NCBI GenBank assembly: GCA_958427155.1
Contig: CAUABB010000083.1
Coordinates: 1 to 6,566, forward strand
DNA length: 6,566 bases
Source of the DNA: an uncultured Oscillospiraceae bacterium
GTDB taxonomy: Bacteria > Bacillota > Clostridia > Oscillospirales > Ruminococcaceae
Direction of reading: 5' to 3'
Translations under genes and position numbers: made by a program
Part shown: positions 1 through 6,448 of the stretch, piece after piece
Layout of the letters: every line of letters starts with the position of its first letter
Position numbering within the stretch: the stretch's first letter is position 1
The notes under the pieces: generated by a model
The model's database searches: none
Told to the model about the DNA's origin: nothing
Seen by the model: only the letters and a program-made list of their open reading frames with translations

Positions 1-219
1 AATATTAGGATGATTTAATAAGGCAATCGCCTTTGATTCATTTTTAAACCGGCGCAAAAACTCGTTGTTTTTGGAGAACTCATCCTTGAGAATTTTTACT
101 GCTACAATGGTTCCCTCAAGAATATCATTAGCCTTATACACATTGGCCATCCCGCCTACGCCGATCAGTTCAGTAATTTCATAGCGGCCATCCAGCCGTT
201 TTCCCACGTACTTATCCAT
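1..219 (-). CDS. prkC: PrkC/PknB-type Ser/Thr protein kinase, N-terminal 73 residues (cut by window edge)
   Basis: Start of a Hanks-type Ser/Thr kinase; the frame is still open at base 1. Seen: a typical N-terminal lead (MDKYVGKRLDGRYEI), the glycine-rich ATP loop GVGGMANV at residues 20-27, the VAVKIL strand with the ATP-anchoring Lys at 42, the helix-C Glu at 61 in FKNESKAI, and the HPNI motif at 70-73. The ATG at 217-219 follows a strong SD (GGAGGG, 229-234) with 9 nt spacing. From the family: in Firmicutes the kinase at this place, directly after a PP2C phosphatase, is PrkC/Stk/PknB, usually a membrane protein with extracellular PASTA domains sensing peptidoglycan fragments. The catalytic loop, membrane segment and any PASTA repeats lie outside the window, so the full architecture is inferred. 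The gap to the stp stop is 23 nt, indicating the same transcript. Confidence 0.93.
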   Translation of the reverse strand, partial: MDKYVGKRLDGRYEITELIGVGGMANVYKANDILEGTIVAVKILKDEFSKNNEFLRRFKNESKAIALLNHPNI

Positions 220-242
220 TCACTATGTCCCTCCGTAACAAC

Positions 243-968
243 TTATTCAGCCAACAAAACAGCAGTAATATTGTCCGGGCCGCCAGCTTCATTGGCAAGA
301 TTAATCAAATGTTCCGGAACCTCTTCCGGTGGATATTCTAAAACCGTTTGACGAATCAAAGCAGCATCACAATAATTGGTTAGTCCATCCGTACAGATCA
401 ATACTCGATCCCCTGGGTTTAAGGTTGTTTCCAAATAATCAATACAAACTTTACTAGCTACACCTACCGCTCTGGTAATTAAATTTCGTTGGGGATGATG
501 TTTAGCATCTTCGTCGGTAATTTTACCTTGTTCCAAAAGTTCCTGCACCAACGAATGATCTCTTGTTACCTGAGTGAACTCATTTTTACCGATTACATAA
601 GCCCGACTATCTCCCACATGGGCAATATGGAGAATGCGCTTGTCCACCAATGCTGCAACAACAGTGGTTCCCATCCCGTTAAAGTCGAGATTAGATTTGG
701 AGGAATGATACACTTCGGCATTTGCCGCTGAAACAGCAGTAATCAGCAGGTCACGGATTCGATTCTGATCAACACTCTGTTTAAAACCAGTTTTAATTCT
801 GGTACAGATAATATCACATGCCATTCGACTTGCTACATTTCCTGCGTTTTCTCCTCCCATGCCGTCACAAACAACCGCATAGCATGAATGGTCACCCAAC
901 TCACCACTCGCAAAAACGTCTTGATTCATTGGGCGTACCCTGCCAATATCCGTTTTTCCTACAATCAT
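243..968 (-). CDS. stp: PP2C-family Ser/Thr protein phosphatase (Stp/PrpC)
   Basis: Cytoplasmic metal-dependent phosphatase that reverses phosphorylation by the kinase encoded next to it. With the start at 968 the protein has 241 residues, the usual size for bacterial PrpC/Stp. Motifs in order: RPMNQD (12-17), VVCDGMGG (32-39, metal-binding Asp35), GMGTTVVAAL (98-107), HVGDSRAYV (117-125), TRDHSL (135-140), QRNLITRAVG (160-169), CTDGL (192-196, Asp194) and GGPDNIT (229-235, Asp232), so the metal-ligand set is complete. An ATG at 1016 would add 16 residues without family resemblance, overlap rlmN by 41 nt and lack an obvious SD. The ATG at 966-968 follows AAGGAG at 979-984 with 10 nt spacing and gives the canonical MIVGKTDIGRVRPMNQD beginning. 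The gap to rlmN is 7 nt and its SD lies inside the last rlmN codons, suggesting coupled translation. Confidence 0.95.
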   Translation of the reverse strand: MIVGKTDIGRVRPMNQDVFASGELGDHSCYAVVCDGMGGENAGNVASRMACDIICTRIKTGFKQSVDQNRIRDLLITAVSAANAEVYHSSKSNLDFNGMGTTVVAALVDKRILHIAHVGDSRAYVIGKNEFTQVTRDHSLVQELLEQGKITDEDAKHHPQRNLITRAVGVASKVCIDYLETTLNPGDRVLICTDGLTNYCDAALIRQTVLEYPPEEVPEHLINLANEAGGPDNITAVLLAE

Positions 969-975
969 TATAGGA

Positions 976-2016
976 TCACTCCTTAAAATTATGCCGATTT
1001 CTTCGAAGTTGACCACAGGCCGCCTGAATATCAGCCCCGAGTGTTCGACGAACCGTAGTATTAATTCCGTATGAAATCAGCAAATTTTGGAAACGTAAAA
1101 CATTTTCCTGTGCCGATGCACGATATCCCGTTTCTTTCACATGATTTATGGGAATCAGATTAACATGACAAAGCATTCCGCGCAAACGTGACGCGAGTTC
1201 CCGCGCATTTTCCGAAGAGTCGTTTACTCCTCTGATCAACGCATATTCAAATGAAATCCTGCGATGTGTCATATCAGAATAATACCGACAGGCTTTCAGT
1301 AATTCTTCAATTGGATATCTTCGATTGATAGGCATTGTTCTAGAACGTATCTCGTCATTTGGTGCATGAAGAGAAACAGAAAGTGTCAGACCCAGTCGAT
1401 GTTCTGCCAAATCATAGATACGCTCTACCAACCCACAGGTTGAAAGGGAAAGATGTCGTAAACTCAAATTCATTCCATCCTCATCTGATAAAAGCTTCAA
1501 AAAGCGAAGAACATTGTCATAATTATCTAACGGCTCACCAATTCCCATCATTACAACACTGGAAATTTTACGACCGCTATCTTTGGCTGAACAATAAATT
1601 TGATCCAACATTTCAGAGGGAAGAAGGTTTCTGACAAACCCCGCGATTGTTGATGCACAAAAATCACATCCCATCTTACAGCCTACCTGAGAGGAAATAC
1701 AAATACTGGTTCCGTGGTGATAATCCATCAGCACACACTCTACAAATTCCCCATCCAAAAGTTCATAAAGATATTTTACCGTATTATCTATCTTCGACAC
1801 AAGCTTTTTTACGATCTTTAGTGAATTTATGTAAAACATGCTATTTAAAGCCTGTTGAAATTTGGTAGATATGTTAGTCATTTCTTCAAAAGAAAAAACC
1901 TGCTTACAGTGTAACCATTCATAAATCTGTTTAGCACGGAATTTTGGTTCTCCTAAATCGGTAATATAAGTTGTTAATTCTGACAAGGTCAACGATTTAA
2001 TATCAATTTTATTCAA
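976..2016 (-). CDS. rlmN: Dual-specificity 23S rRNA (A2503-C2) / tRNA (A37-C2) methyltransferase RlmN
   Basis: Radical-SAM enzyme that methylates C2 of A2503 in 23S rRNA and, in characterised homologues, of A37 in some tRNAs. The 346 residues match the family length. Seen: an N-terminal accessory domain (about 1-90, with GEPKFRAKQIYEWL), the radical-SAM cluster CxxxCxxC as Cys113, Cys117 and Cys120, GIGEPLDNYDNV (158-169) and SLSTCGL (190-196). The two mechanistic cysteines are present: Cys334 in DIQAACGQL, the methyl carrier (Cys355 in E. coli), and Cys106, exactly 7 residues before the first cluster Cys as for E. coli Cys118. Glu93 lies 13 before Cys106, as Glu105 does in E. coli. The start codon is TTG (2014-2016) with GGAG at 2024-2027, 7 nt upstream; no ATG fits. 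The gap to the rsmB stop is 4 nt. Nothing suggests Cfr; the housekeeping context favours RlmN. Confidence 0.97.
   Translation of the reverse strand: MNKIDIKSLTLSELTTYITDLGEPKFRAKQIYEWLHCKQVFSFEEMTNISTKFQQALNSMFYINSLKIVKKLVSKIDNTVKYLYELLDGEFVECVLMDYHHGTSICISSQVGCKMGCDFCASTIAGFVRNLLPSEMLDQIYCSAKDSGRKISSVVMMGIGEPLDNYDNVLRFLKLLSDEDGMNLSLRHLSLSTCGLVERIYDLAEHRLGLTLSVSLHAPNDEIRSRTMPINRRYPIEELLKACRYYSDMTHRRISFEYALIRGVNDSSENARELASRLRGMLCHVNLIPINHVKETGYRASAQENVLRFQNLLISYGINTTVRRTLGADIQAACGQLRRNRHNFKE
979..984 (-). promoter_or_regulatory. Shine-Dalgarno site deciding the stp start
   Basis: AAGGAG on the minus strand, 10 nt before the ATG at 966-968 and within the final codons of rlmN. It supports the shorter stp start over the ATG at 1016 and suggests that ribosomes ending rlmN re-initiate on stp. 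Confidence 0.8.
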
Positions 2017-2020
2017 ACAA

Positions 2021-3349
2021 TCACTCCACTTTTCTCATCCGCGCCAGGTAAAATCCATCCGGGCCATCCTCTTCTGGGAAAAAAGTAGTCTGAAATTCGC
2101 CTTTCGGAAAAGGAAAGACGTCGGGAAGCGGCTCCGGACTAAATTCTGAGTGTCTTTTCAAAAAAGCTTCTACAACCTGCTCATTTTCCCGTTTTGAAAG
2201 AGAACAGGTAGAATAAATAAGGTAGCCATCAGGCGCTACATAATTCGTTGCGTTTTCCAAAATTTTATTCTGAATTAACGGCAAATCAGATAAAGTTTTT
2301 GAAGGCTTATATTTAATCTCCGGCTTTCTTCGAATGACTCCCAAGCCCGAACACGGAACATCACAAAGAACAGAATCGGCCTTTTCTAGCCTGGAATTCA
2401 ATAAAGAAGCATCCCCTTCAAAGGCAGTTATTGTATTTTCTAGTCCAAGTCTTTGAACTCCTTTTTGTATCAGTCGGACTCTTTTCTGATGCAGGTCAAA
2501 CGCCTGCACTTTTCCTCCGTAAAAAGATATTTCCTCTCCAATGGTAAAGGTTTTTCCACCAGGTGCCGCGCAAAGATCCAGAACTTTTTTCGGTTTTCCT
2601 GCTGCTACAACAAGCGCACAAAGCTGTGAAGCAATATCTTGAACATGAAAAAAGCCCTTTGAAAAAGAAACAGTATCTACCGGATTCCCTTTTAGCACCT
2701 TAAAGCAATGCCGAAGTTGCGGCATTCTAGAAATTTCTACTCCTTCCTCTCTCAAAAAACATTCCAATTTTTCATCCGAAACTCGGAGAGGATTAGAACG
2801 GATTACTATTGATGGAGAAAGAAGCGAATTTTTAAGAATAGATTCTGTACGACCTATGCCATAATCCTGCTGATATTGAGAAATCAGCCATTCTGGACAG
2901 GAATATCTCACTGAAGTATACAAAAGTGGATTTTTTTGGGGGTCAGGCCAGCGAATTTCTTTTCCATCCCGGAGAAATTGCCTCAAAACAGCATTAATAA
3001 AACCTTTGGCACTAGGTTTTATTGCAGCGGCTAGTTTGACGCTTTCATTCACAGCAGCAGATTCAGGAATGTTCATATACAAAAGCTGATAGAGTCCCAT
3101 CCACAAAATAATTCTAACCGCTAAATCCAGGTGTAAAACAGGCTGTTTTGAATAGGACGAAACGATATAATCCAAAGTTAATTTTCGTTCAATTACTCCG
3201 TAGAAGAGTCTTGACGCAAAATTTTTGTCCTGAAGACTAAGCTCACTTTTTTTTAAATACATGTCCAGTACTAAATTTGAATAACTCTGATCCTTTTCCA
3301 TCCGAAGCAGCGCATTTAAAACAACAAAACGAGCACTTTTTACCGCCAT
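2021..3349 (-). CDS. rsmB: 16S rRNA (cytosine-967-C5) methyltransferase RsmB
   Basis: SAM-dependent m5C methyltransferase (also called Sun/Fmu) that modifies C967 (E. coli numbering) of 16S rRNA. At 442 residues it has full family length. Seen: a NusB-like RNA-binding N-terminal domain (about 1-140, including RLFYGVIERKLTLDYI and FINAVLRQFLR), then a linker and a Rossmann methyltransferase domain. SAM motif I is VLDLCAAPGGKT (256-267), motif IV is CDVPCSGLGVIRRKPEI (329-345, with Cys333), and the catalytic Cys382 lies in YSTCSLSKRENEQVV (379-393). The C-terminus GPDGFYLARMRK is typical. The ATG at 3347-3349 has AGGAG at 3358-3362 with 8 nt spacing; this SD is within the 3' end of the upstream peptidase gene, whose stop is 1 nt away. 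All key residues are present, so it should be functional. Confidence 0.97.
   Translation of the reverse strand: MAVKSARFVVLNALLRMEKDQSYSNLVLDMYLKKSELSLQDKNFASRLFYGVIERKLTLDYIVSSYSKQPVLHLDLAVRIILWMGLYQLLYMNIPESAAVNESVKLAAAIKPSAKGFINAVLRQFLRDGKEIRWPDPQKNPLLYTSVRYSCPEWLISQYQQDYGIGRTESILKNSLLSPSIVIRSNPLRVSDEKLECFLREEGVEISRMPQLRHCFKVLKGNPVDTVSFSKGFFHVQDIASQLCALVVAAGKPKKVLDLCAAPGGKTFTIGEEISFYGGKVQAFDLHQKRVRLIQKGVQRLGLENTITAFEGDASLLNSRLEKADSVLCDVPCSGLGVIRRKPEIKYKPSKTLSDLPLIQNKILENATNYVAPDGYLIYSTCSLSKRENEQVVEAFLKRHSEFSPEPLPDVFPFPKGEFQTTFFPEEDGPDGFYLARMRKVE
2024..2027 (-). promoter_or_regulatory. Shine-Dalgarno site for the TTG start of rlmN
   Basis: GGAG (in GTGGAGTGA) on the minus strand, 7 nt before the TTG at 2014-2016 and inside the last codons of rsmB. 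Its position supports TTG as the start and coupling to rsmB translation. Confidence 0.7.
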
Positions 3350-3350
3350 A

Positions 3351-4040
3351 TTATCGTCTCCTGTTAGCTAGAGCAATTAGACGAATCAGATTGGCAAGTG
3401 CAACCAAAAGTGCTGCCACATAAGTCAAAGCGGCGGCATTTAATACCTTTTTAGCGCCAGTAAGCTCTTCACCCTCCAACAGATGTTCGCTTTCTAATGT
3501 TCTGACCGCCCGCCGACTGGCATTGTATTCTACCGGAAGTGTCACAAGCTGAAAAAGGACAACTGCCGCAAACAAAATGATTCCAATGGAAATCAAGAAA
3601 TTCCAAGACATGATAATTCCCAAGATAGCAAGCGGAATGGCAATTGTTGAACCAATCTGCGTCACTGGGATGATCGCTTGCCTGATTTTAATTGGAAAAT
3701 ATCCAGTTGCATGCTGAATCGCATGTCCGACTTCATGAGCAGCGACTCCAATTGCACCTACCGAACTGTTTCCATAAGTCGAATCAGATAAACGGACAAC
3801 ATTGGAGCGCGGGTCATAATGATCTGATAAATTTCCCTGTACCCGTTCAATCTGCACCTGATAAAGACCGTTTTGATCCAAGATTCGGCGTGCAACTTCA
3901 TCAGCTGTAATCCCCTGAGAACTACGGAGATTATTATATCTACGAAATGTAGAAGAAACATTAAACTGTGCCCAAGCAGTAATAAGAAGAGCCGGAATAA
4001 CAAGAAACAGATAATAATAATCAAAATAAAAATAAGGCAA
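3351..4040 (-). CDS. YugP-type membrane zinc metallopeptidase (DUF2268/neutral zinc metallopeptidase-like)
   Basis: Membrane-anchored putative zinc protease of 229 residues resembling B. subtilis YugP, a family whose substrate is unknown. The 'DUF2268' label in the call is only a loose alternative; YugP-type (neutral zinc metallopeptidase) is the intended assignment. Seen: a very aromatic N-terminus (PYFYFDYYYLF) leading into membrane segment 1 (about 9-27, with the conserved AWAQF), a soluble part with SDHYDPRSNVVRLSDSTY (72-89), the zinc site HEVGH (102-106) inside AAHEVGHAIQH, two further hydrophobic stretches (about 122-143 and 146-167), PVEYNASRRA (169-178) whose Glu171 is a plausible third zinc ligand, and a last hydrophobic segment (about 199-225) ending in NRRR. 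The start is TTG (4038-4040), with GGAGG at 4051-4055, 10 nt upstream. It lies 2 nt after the fmt stop and 1 nt before rsmB, so it is tightly embedded in the operon. The family is clear; the biological role is not. Confidence 0.9.
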   Translation of the reverse strand: MPYFYFDYYYLFLVIPALLITAWAQFNVSSTFRRYNNLRSSQGITADEVARRILDQNGLYQVQIERVQGNLSDHYDPRSNVVRLSDSTYGNSSVGAIGVAAHEVGHAIQHATGYFPIKIRQAIIPVTQIGSTIAIPLAILGIIMSWNFLISIGIILFAAVVLFQLVTLPVEYNASRRAVRTLESEHLLEGEELTGAKKVLNAAALTYVAALLVALANLIRLIALANRRR

Positions 4041-4042
4041 AA

Positions 4043-4969
4043 TTATTTTTCCTCCCCAATAATTGTTCCTACATTTAAATGGTGTCCTCTGAGGAACGCA
4101 TCTCCTGACATCCGCTTTGATCCTTCATACTGAACTTCGAGTAGCTCCAAAGCACCGGTACCACACCCTACAACAAAAAGCTTGGAATCAAGTAGTTCTC
4201 CTGGTTTTCCAGATGCCTCACAAAGTCTGGAACGATAAATCTTCAGCCTTTTCCCACCTAACTGCGTATAAGCGCAGGGCCAATCCGATAGTCCACAAAT
4301 TAAATGGTGAAGCTTTTCAGAAGGCTGTGAAAAATCCAGCCTTCCCATCTCTTTGGTAAGCATTGGCGCATGAGTGGCATATGCTTCGTCCTGAGATTCA
4401 GGACAGAGTGTTCCTTCTTTTAACTTACTGAGCGTATCAAGAAGAAGCGACGCGCCAACATAAGACAACCGATGATATAATTCGCTGGAAGTCTCATTTT
4501 CTTTTACAGCCACCTCGGCTTTCAGAAGCATATCACCGGTATCCAGCCCTTCAGCCATAAACATCGTTGTTACACCGGCAACAGGATCACCATTCAGAAC
4601 CGTCCATTGAATTGGTGCTGCTCCCCTATACTTAGGCAAAAGAGAACCATGAACATTAATACAGCCATACTTAGGAAGTTCAAGTATCTGTTTGGGAAGA
4701 ATTTTTCCATAGGCCACTACAACAATTAATTCAGGATTTAAAACTTTTAATTGTTCAAACACTCCTTCAGCACGAAGGGTAGTAGGTTGAAAAACCGGAA
4801 TTTTTTCCTTTTCCGCCTCAATTTTAACCGGAGGTGGCTGAAGTCGATGTCCCCTACCTTTAGGTTTATCAGGTTGAGTAAAAACGCCCTCAACTGTTTC
4901 TCCAGATTCAAGCAGAGCTTTTAAAGACGGCACTGCAAAATCAGGCGTCCCCATAAAGACAATTCTCAT
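4043..4969 (-). CDS. fmt: Methionyl-tRNA formyltransferase
   Basis: Transfers formyl from 10-formyl-tetrahydrofolate to Met-tRNA(fMet), producing the initiator used in bacterial translation. With the start at 4969 it has 308 residues, close to the E. coli enzyme (about 315). Seen: MRIVFMGTPDFAVPSL at the N-terminus, DKPKGRGHRLQPPPVK (34-49, the loop that contacts the tRNA acceptor arm in this family), the catalytic triad Asn106, His108 (INVHGSLLPKYRGAAPIQW) and Asp144 (EGLDTGDML), at the same numbers as in E. coli, and a C-terminal OB-fold-like domain (about 205-308). An ATG at 4979-4981 would add four residues (MGDK) but has no SD. The ATG at 4967-4969 follows a GGGGGA run (4974-4979) and matches the family start. 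It lies 21 nt after def, its functional partner, and 2 nt before the zinc peptidase. Confidence 0.97.
   Translation of the reverse strand: MRIVFMGTPDFAVPSLKALLESGETVEGVFTQPDKPKGRGHRLQPPPVKIEAEKEKIPVFQPTTLRAEGVFEQLKVLNPELIVVVAYGKILPKQILELPKYGCINVHGSLLPKYRGAAPIQWTVLNGDPVAGVTTMFMAEGLDTGDMLLKAEVAVKENETSSELYHRLSYVGASLLLDTLSKLKEGTLCPESQDEAYATHAPMLTKEMGRLDFSQPSEKLHHLICGLSDWPCAYTQLGGKRLKIYRSRLCEASGKPGELLDSKLFVVGCGTGALELLEVQYEGSKRMSGDAFLRGHHLNVGTIIGEEK
4051..4055 (-). promoter_or_regulatory. Shine-Dalgarno site for the TTG start of the zinc peptidase
   Basis: GGAGG, within GGGGAGG on the minus strand, 10 nt before the TTG at 4038-4040 and inside the last codons of fmt. It is one of the strongest SDs in the window and supports this non-ATG start. 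Confidence 0.75.
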
Positions 4970-4973
4970 TTTA

Positions 4974-4979
4974 TCCCCC
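4974..4979 (-). promoter_or_regulatory. Probable Shine-Dalgarno run deciding the fmt start
   Basis: GGGGGA on the minus strand, 4 nt before the ATG at 4967-4969. The spacing is short and the match imperfect (it needs a G-U pair), but the competing ATG at 4979-4981 has no purine-rich SD upstream, and family alignment favours the downstream ATG. Confidence 0.5.
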
Positions 4980-4990
4980 ATTAGACTGTT

Positions 4991-5458
4991 TTATTCGTCT
5001 TGTTCCTTTTCTTCCACAACTTTTTCTGCTAAATCTAAAAACAAAATTCCTTCAAGATGATCCAATTCATGGCAAATTGCTCGTGCAAGCAACTCTTCAC
5101 CATCCTTAATAAAATATTCACCATTTCTATTTTGCGCTTTGACCGTTACCTTTTTGGGACGTTTCACAATTCCATATTCTCCAGGGCAGGAAAGGCAGCC
5201 TTCATACTCCTCTTGTTTCCCGCTACTCGCTGTAATAACAGGATTGATTAGTTCTAATAATCCATCTCCCGCATCAATTACTACAACACGGCGCAGTATC
5301 CCAACCTGAGGCGCGGCAAGCCCAACGCCGTCATTTTGATACATTGTTTCCGCCATATCGTCAAGCAGCTCCCAAAGCTTTTCGTCAAATTTTTCTACAG
5401 GACGGCACTTCTTTCTGAGGATCTCATCCTCTTTGGTCACGATATTACGAATGGCCAT
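4991..5458 (-). CDS. def: Peptide deformylase
   Basis: Metallo-hydrolase that removes the N-formyl group from nascent proteins at the ribosome exit, before methionine aminopeptidase acts. It has 155 residues, a compact type 1 deformylase. All three signature motifs are intact: GVGLAAPQVG (44-53), EGCLS (86-90, metal ligand Cys88) and HELDH (130-134, ligands His130 and His134, catalytic Glu131). The N-terminus AIRNIVTKEDEILRKKCRPV is the expected first strand with the P(D/E)xxLR-like segment, and the C-terminus is short and acidic (EKVVEEKEQDE). The ATG at 5456-5458 has a purine-rich SD (GGAAG, 5468-5472) with 9 nt spacing. It is 21 nt downstream of priA and 21 nt upstream of fmt. priA-def-fmt is a common order in Firmicutes. 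Confidence 0.97.
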   Translation of the reverse strand: MAIRNIVTKEDEILRKKCRPVEKFDEKLWELLDDMAETMYQNDGVGLAAPQVGILRRVVVIDAGDGLLELINPVITASSGKQEEYEGCLSCPGEYGIVKRPKKVTVKAQNRNGEYFIKDGEELLARAICHELDHLEGILFLDLAEKVVEEKEQDE

Positions 5459-5479
5459 TCTCTTTCTCTTCCTTTCCTA

Positions 5480-6448
5480 TCAGTTAATTTCTCCATTAAT
5501 ATCAGCAAAAACCATTGTTTTTGAAAAGGCGGGATGCTCCGCTGTTTCTGAGAGCAGGGTATGCATCATTTCTTTAAAATCTCGATTTGCCTTACACTTA
5601 ATAACAATCCGATAACGATATTTATTGTTAAGTTTTAAGATATCTGCTTCTACTGGGCCAAGAACTCGCATTGGGATCCGTTTTTTCTTACTTTCTACAT
5701 AACATTTAAGCAGTTTCATAAATGTCTGAGCAGCATTTTCAGCATCTTTTTCAGTCACCGCCGAAAAGCCAACAAGACAGATATCACAAAAAGGCGGATA
5801 AAGCAGAGCCTTCCGCGCCTCAATTTCATCATTATAAAAAGCTTCATAGTTTTGGTGAGCGGCAAAATTCAAAACAGGGCTGTCAGGTGTATAAGTTTGG
5901 ATATACGCCCTGCCTACTTTTTTCCCTCTTCCACTTCGACCTACTACTTGAGTTACCAACGAAAAAGTCCGTTCGTTGCTTCGAAAATCAGTGGAATACA
6001 TCAACTTGTCAACCGAAAGCACCCCAACGAGAGTAACATTTGGAAAATCTAGTCCCTTTGCTATCATCTGGGTGCCAAGCATAATATCATATTCACCGGC
6101 ACCAAATCGTTCAAAGGCTTCCTCATATGCAAAACGGGAAAAAGTAGTGTCAGTATCCATACGAAGAATACGGGCATCCGAAAAAAGTCTAGATACTTCA
6201 TCTTCCAATTTCTGCGTCCCAAGACCGGTTAATTTGATATGTTTACTGCCACAATGCGGACAGATAAAATTCTGTTTATGAGAATAACCACAGTAATGAC
6301 ACATCATCCTGCCATTCGCCTTATGATAGGTCAACGCAACACTACAGTGTGGGCAAAGATCAACTTCACCACATTCCATACAGGCAGATATAGTATGATA
6401 GCCTCTTCTGTTAAGAAGCAGGATCGACTGTTCCTGATGCTTTAAATT
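5480..6448 (-). CDS. priA: Primosomal protein N' (PriA helicase), C-terminal part only
   Basis: C-terminal portion of the superfamily 2 DNA helicase that recognises abandoned replication forks and reloads the replisome. Seen, in gene order: KHQEQSILLLNRRGYHT, the zinc-binding region with four CxxC pairs (CMEC, CPHC, CHYC, CPHC), GLGTQKLEDEV, DTDTT, LGTQMIAKGLDFPNVTLVGVL (motif V region), the arginine-finger motif QVVGRSGRG, and the C-terminal domain with YPPF and LGPVEADILKLNNKYRYR. The frame cannot start at the Met at 6377-6379, because that splits the first CxxC; homology runs upstream to about 6448. Beyond that the frame continues through AT-rich sequence without resemblance to PriA and meets TAA at 6500-6502, with no ATG. 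Roughly 320 of the usual 730-800 residues remain. The DNA-binding domains and the Walker A/DEAH half are absent, so this fragment alone could not be an active helicase. Confidence 0.93.
   Translation of the reverse strand, partial: NLKHQEQSILLLNRRGYHTISACMECGEVDLCPHCSVALTYHKANGRMMCHYCGYSHKQNFICPHCGSKHIKLTGLGTQKLEDEVSRLFSDARILRMDTDTTFSRFAYEEAFERFGAGEYDIMLGTQMIAKGLDFPNVTLVGVLSVDKLMYSTDFRSNERTFSLVTQVVGRSGRGKKVGRAYIQTYTPDSPVLNFAAHQNYEAFYNDEIEARKALLYPPFCDICLVGFSAVTEKDAENAAQTFMKLLKCYVESKKKRIPMRVLGPVEADILKLNNKYRYRIVIKCKANRDFKEMMHTLLSETAEHPAFSKTMVFADINGEIN

Noticed and set aside
489..731. Plus-strand open frame of 80 codons opposite stp
   Set aside because: It lies wholly opposite a conserved phosphatase with complete motifs, has no recognisable protein features, and is a shadow of that gene.
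976..2016. Whether the radical-SAM gene could be the resistance methyltransferase Cfr
   Set aside because: Length, N-terminal domain and placement between rsmB and stp are those of housekeeping RlmN; nothing points to transfer or a resistance context.
3758..4024. Minus-strand alternate frame of 88 codons inside the zinc peptidase gene
   Set aside because: The Ile/Leu/Phe-rich start reflects the hydrophobic N-terminus of the real gene read in another frame; it has no SD or family signature.
5722..6036. Plus-strand open frame of 104 codons opposite priA
   Set aside because: It lacks recognisable domains, overlaps other plus-strand frames in the same place, and is opposite the highly conserved PriA helicase region.
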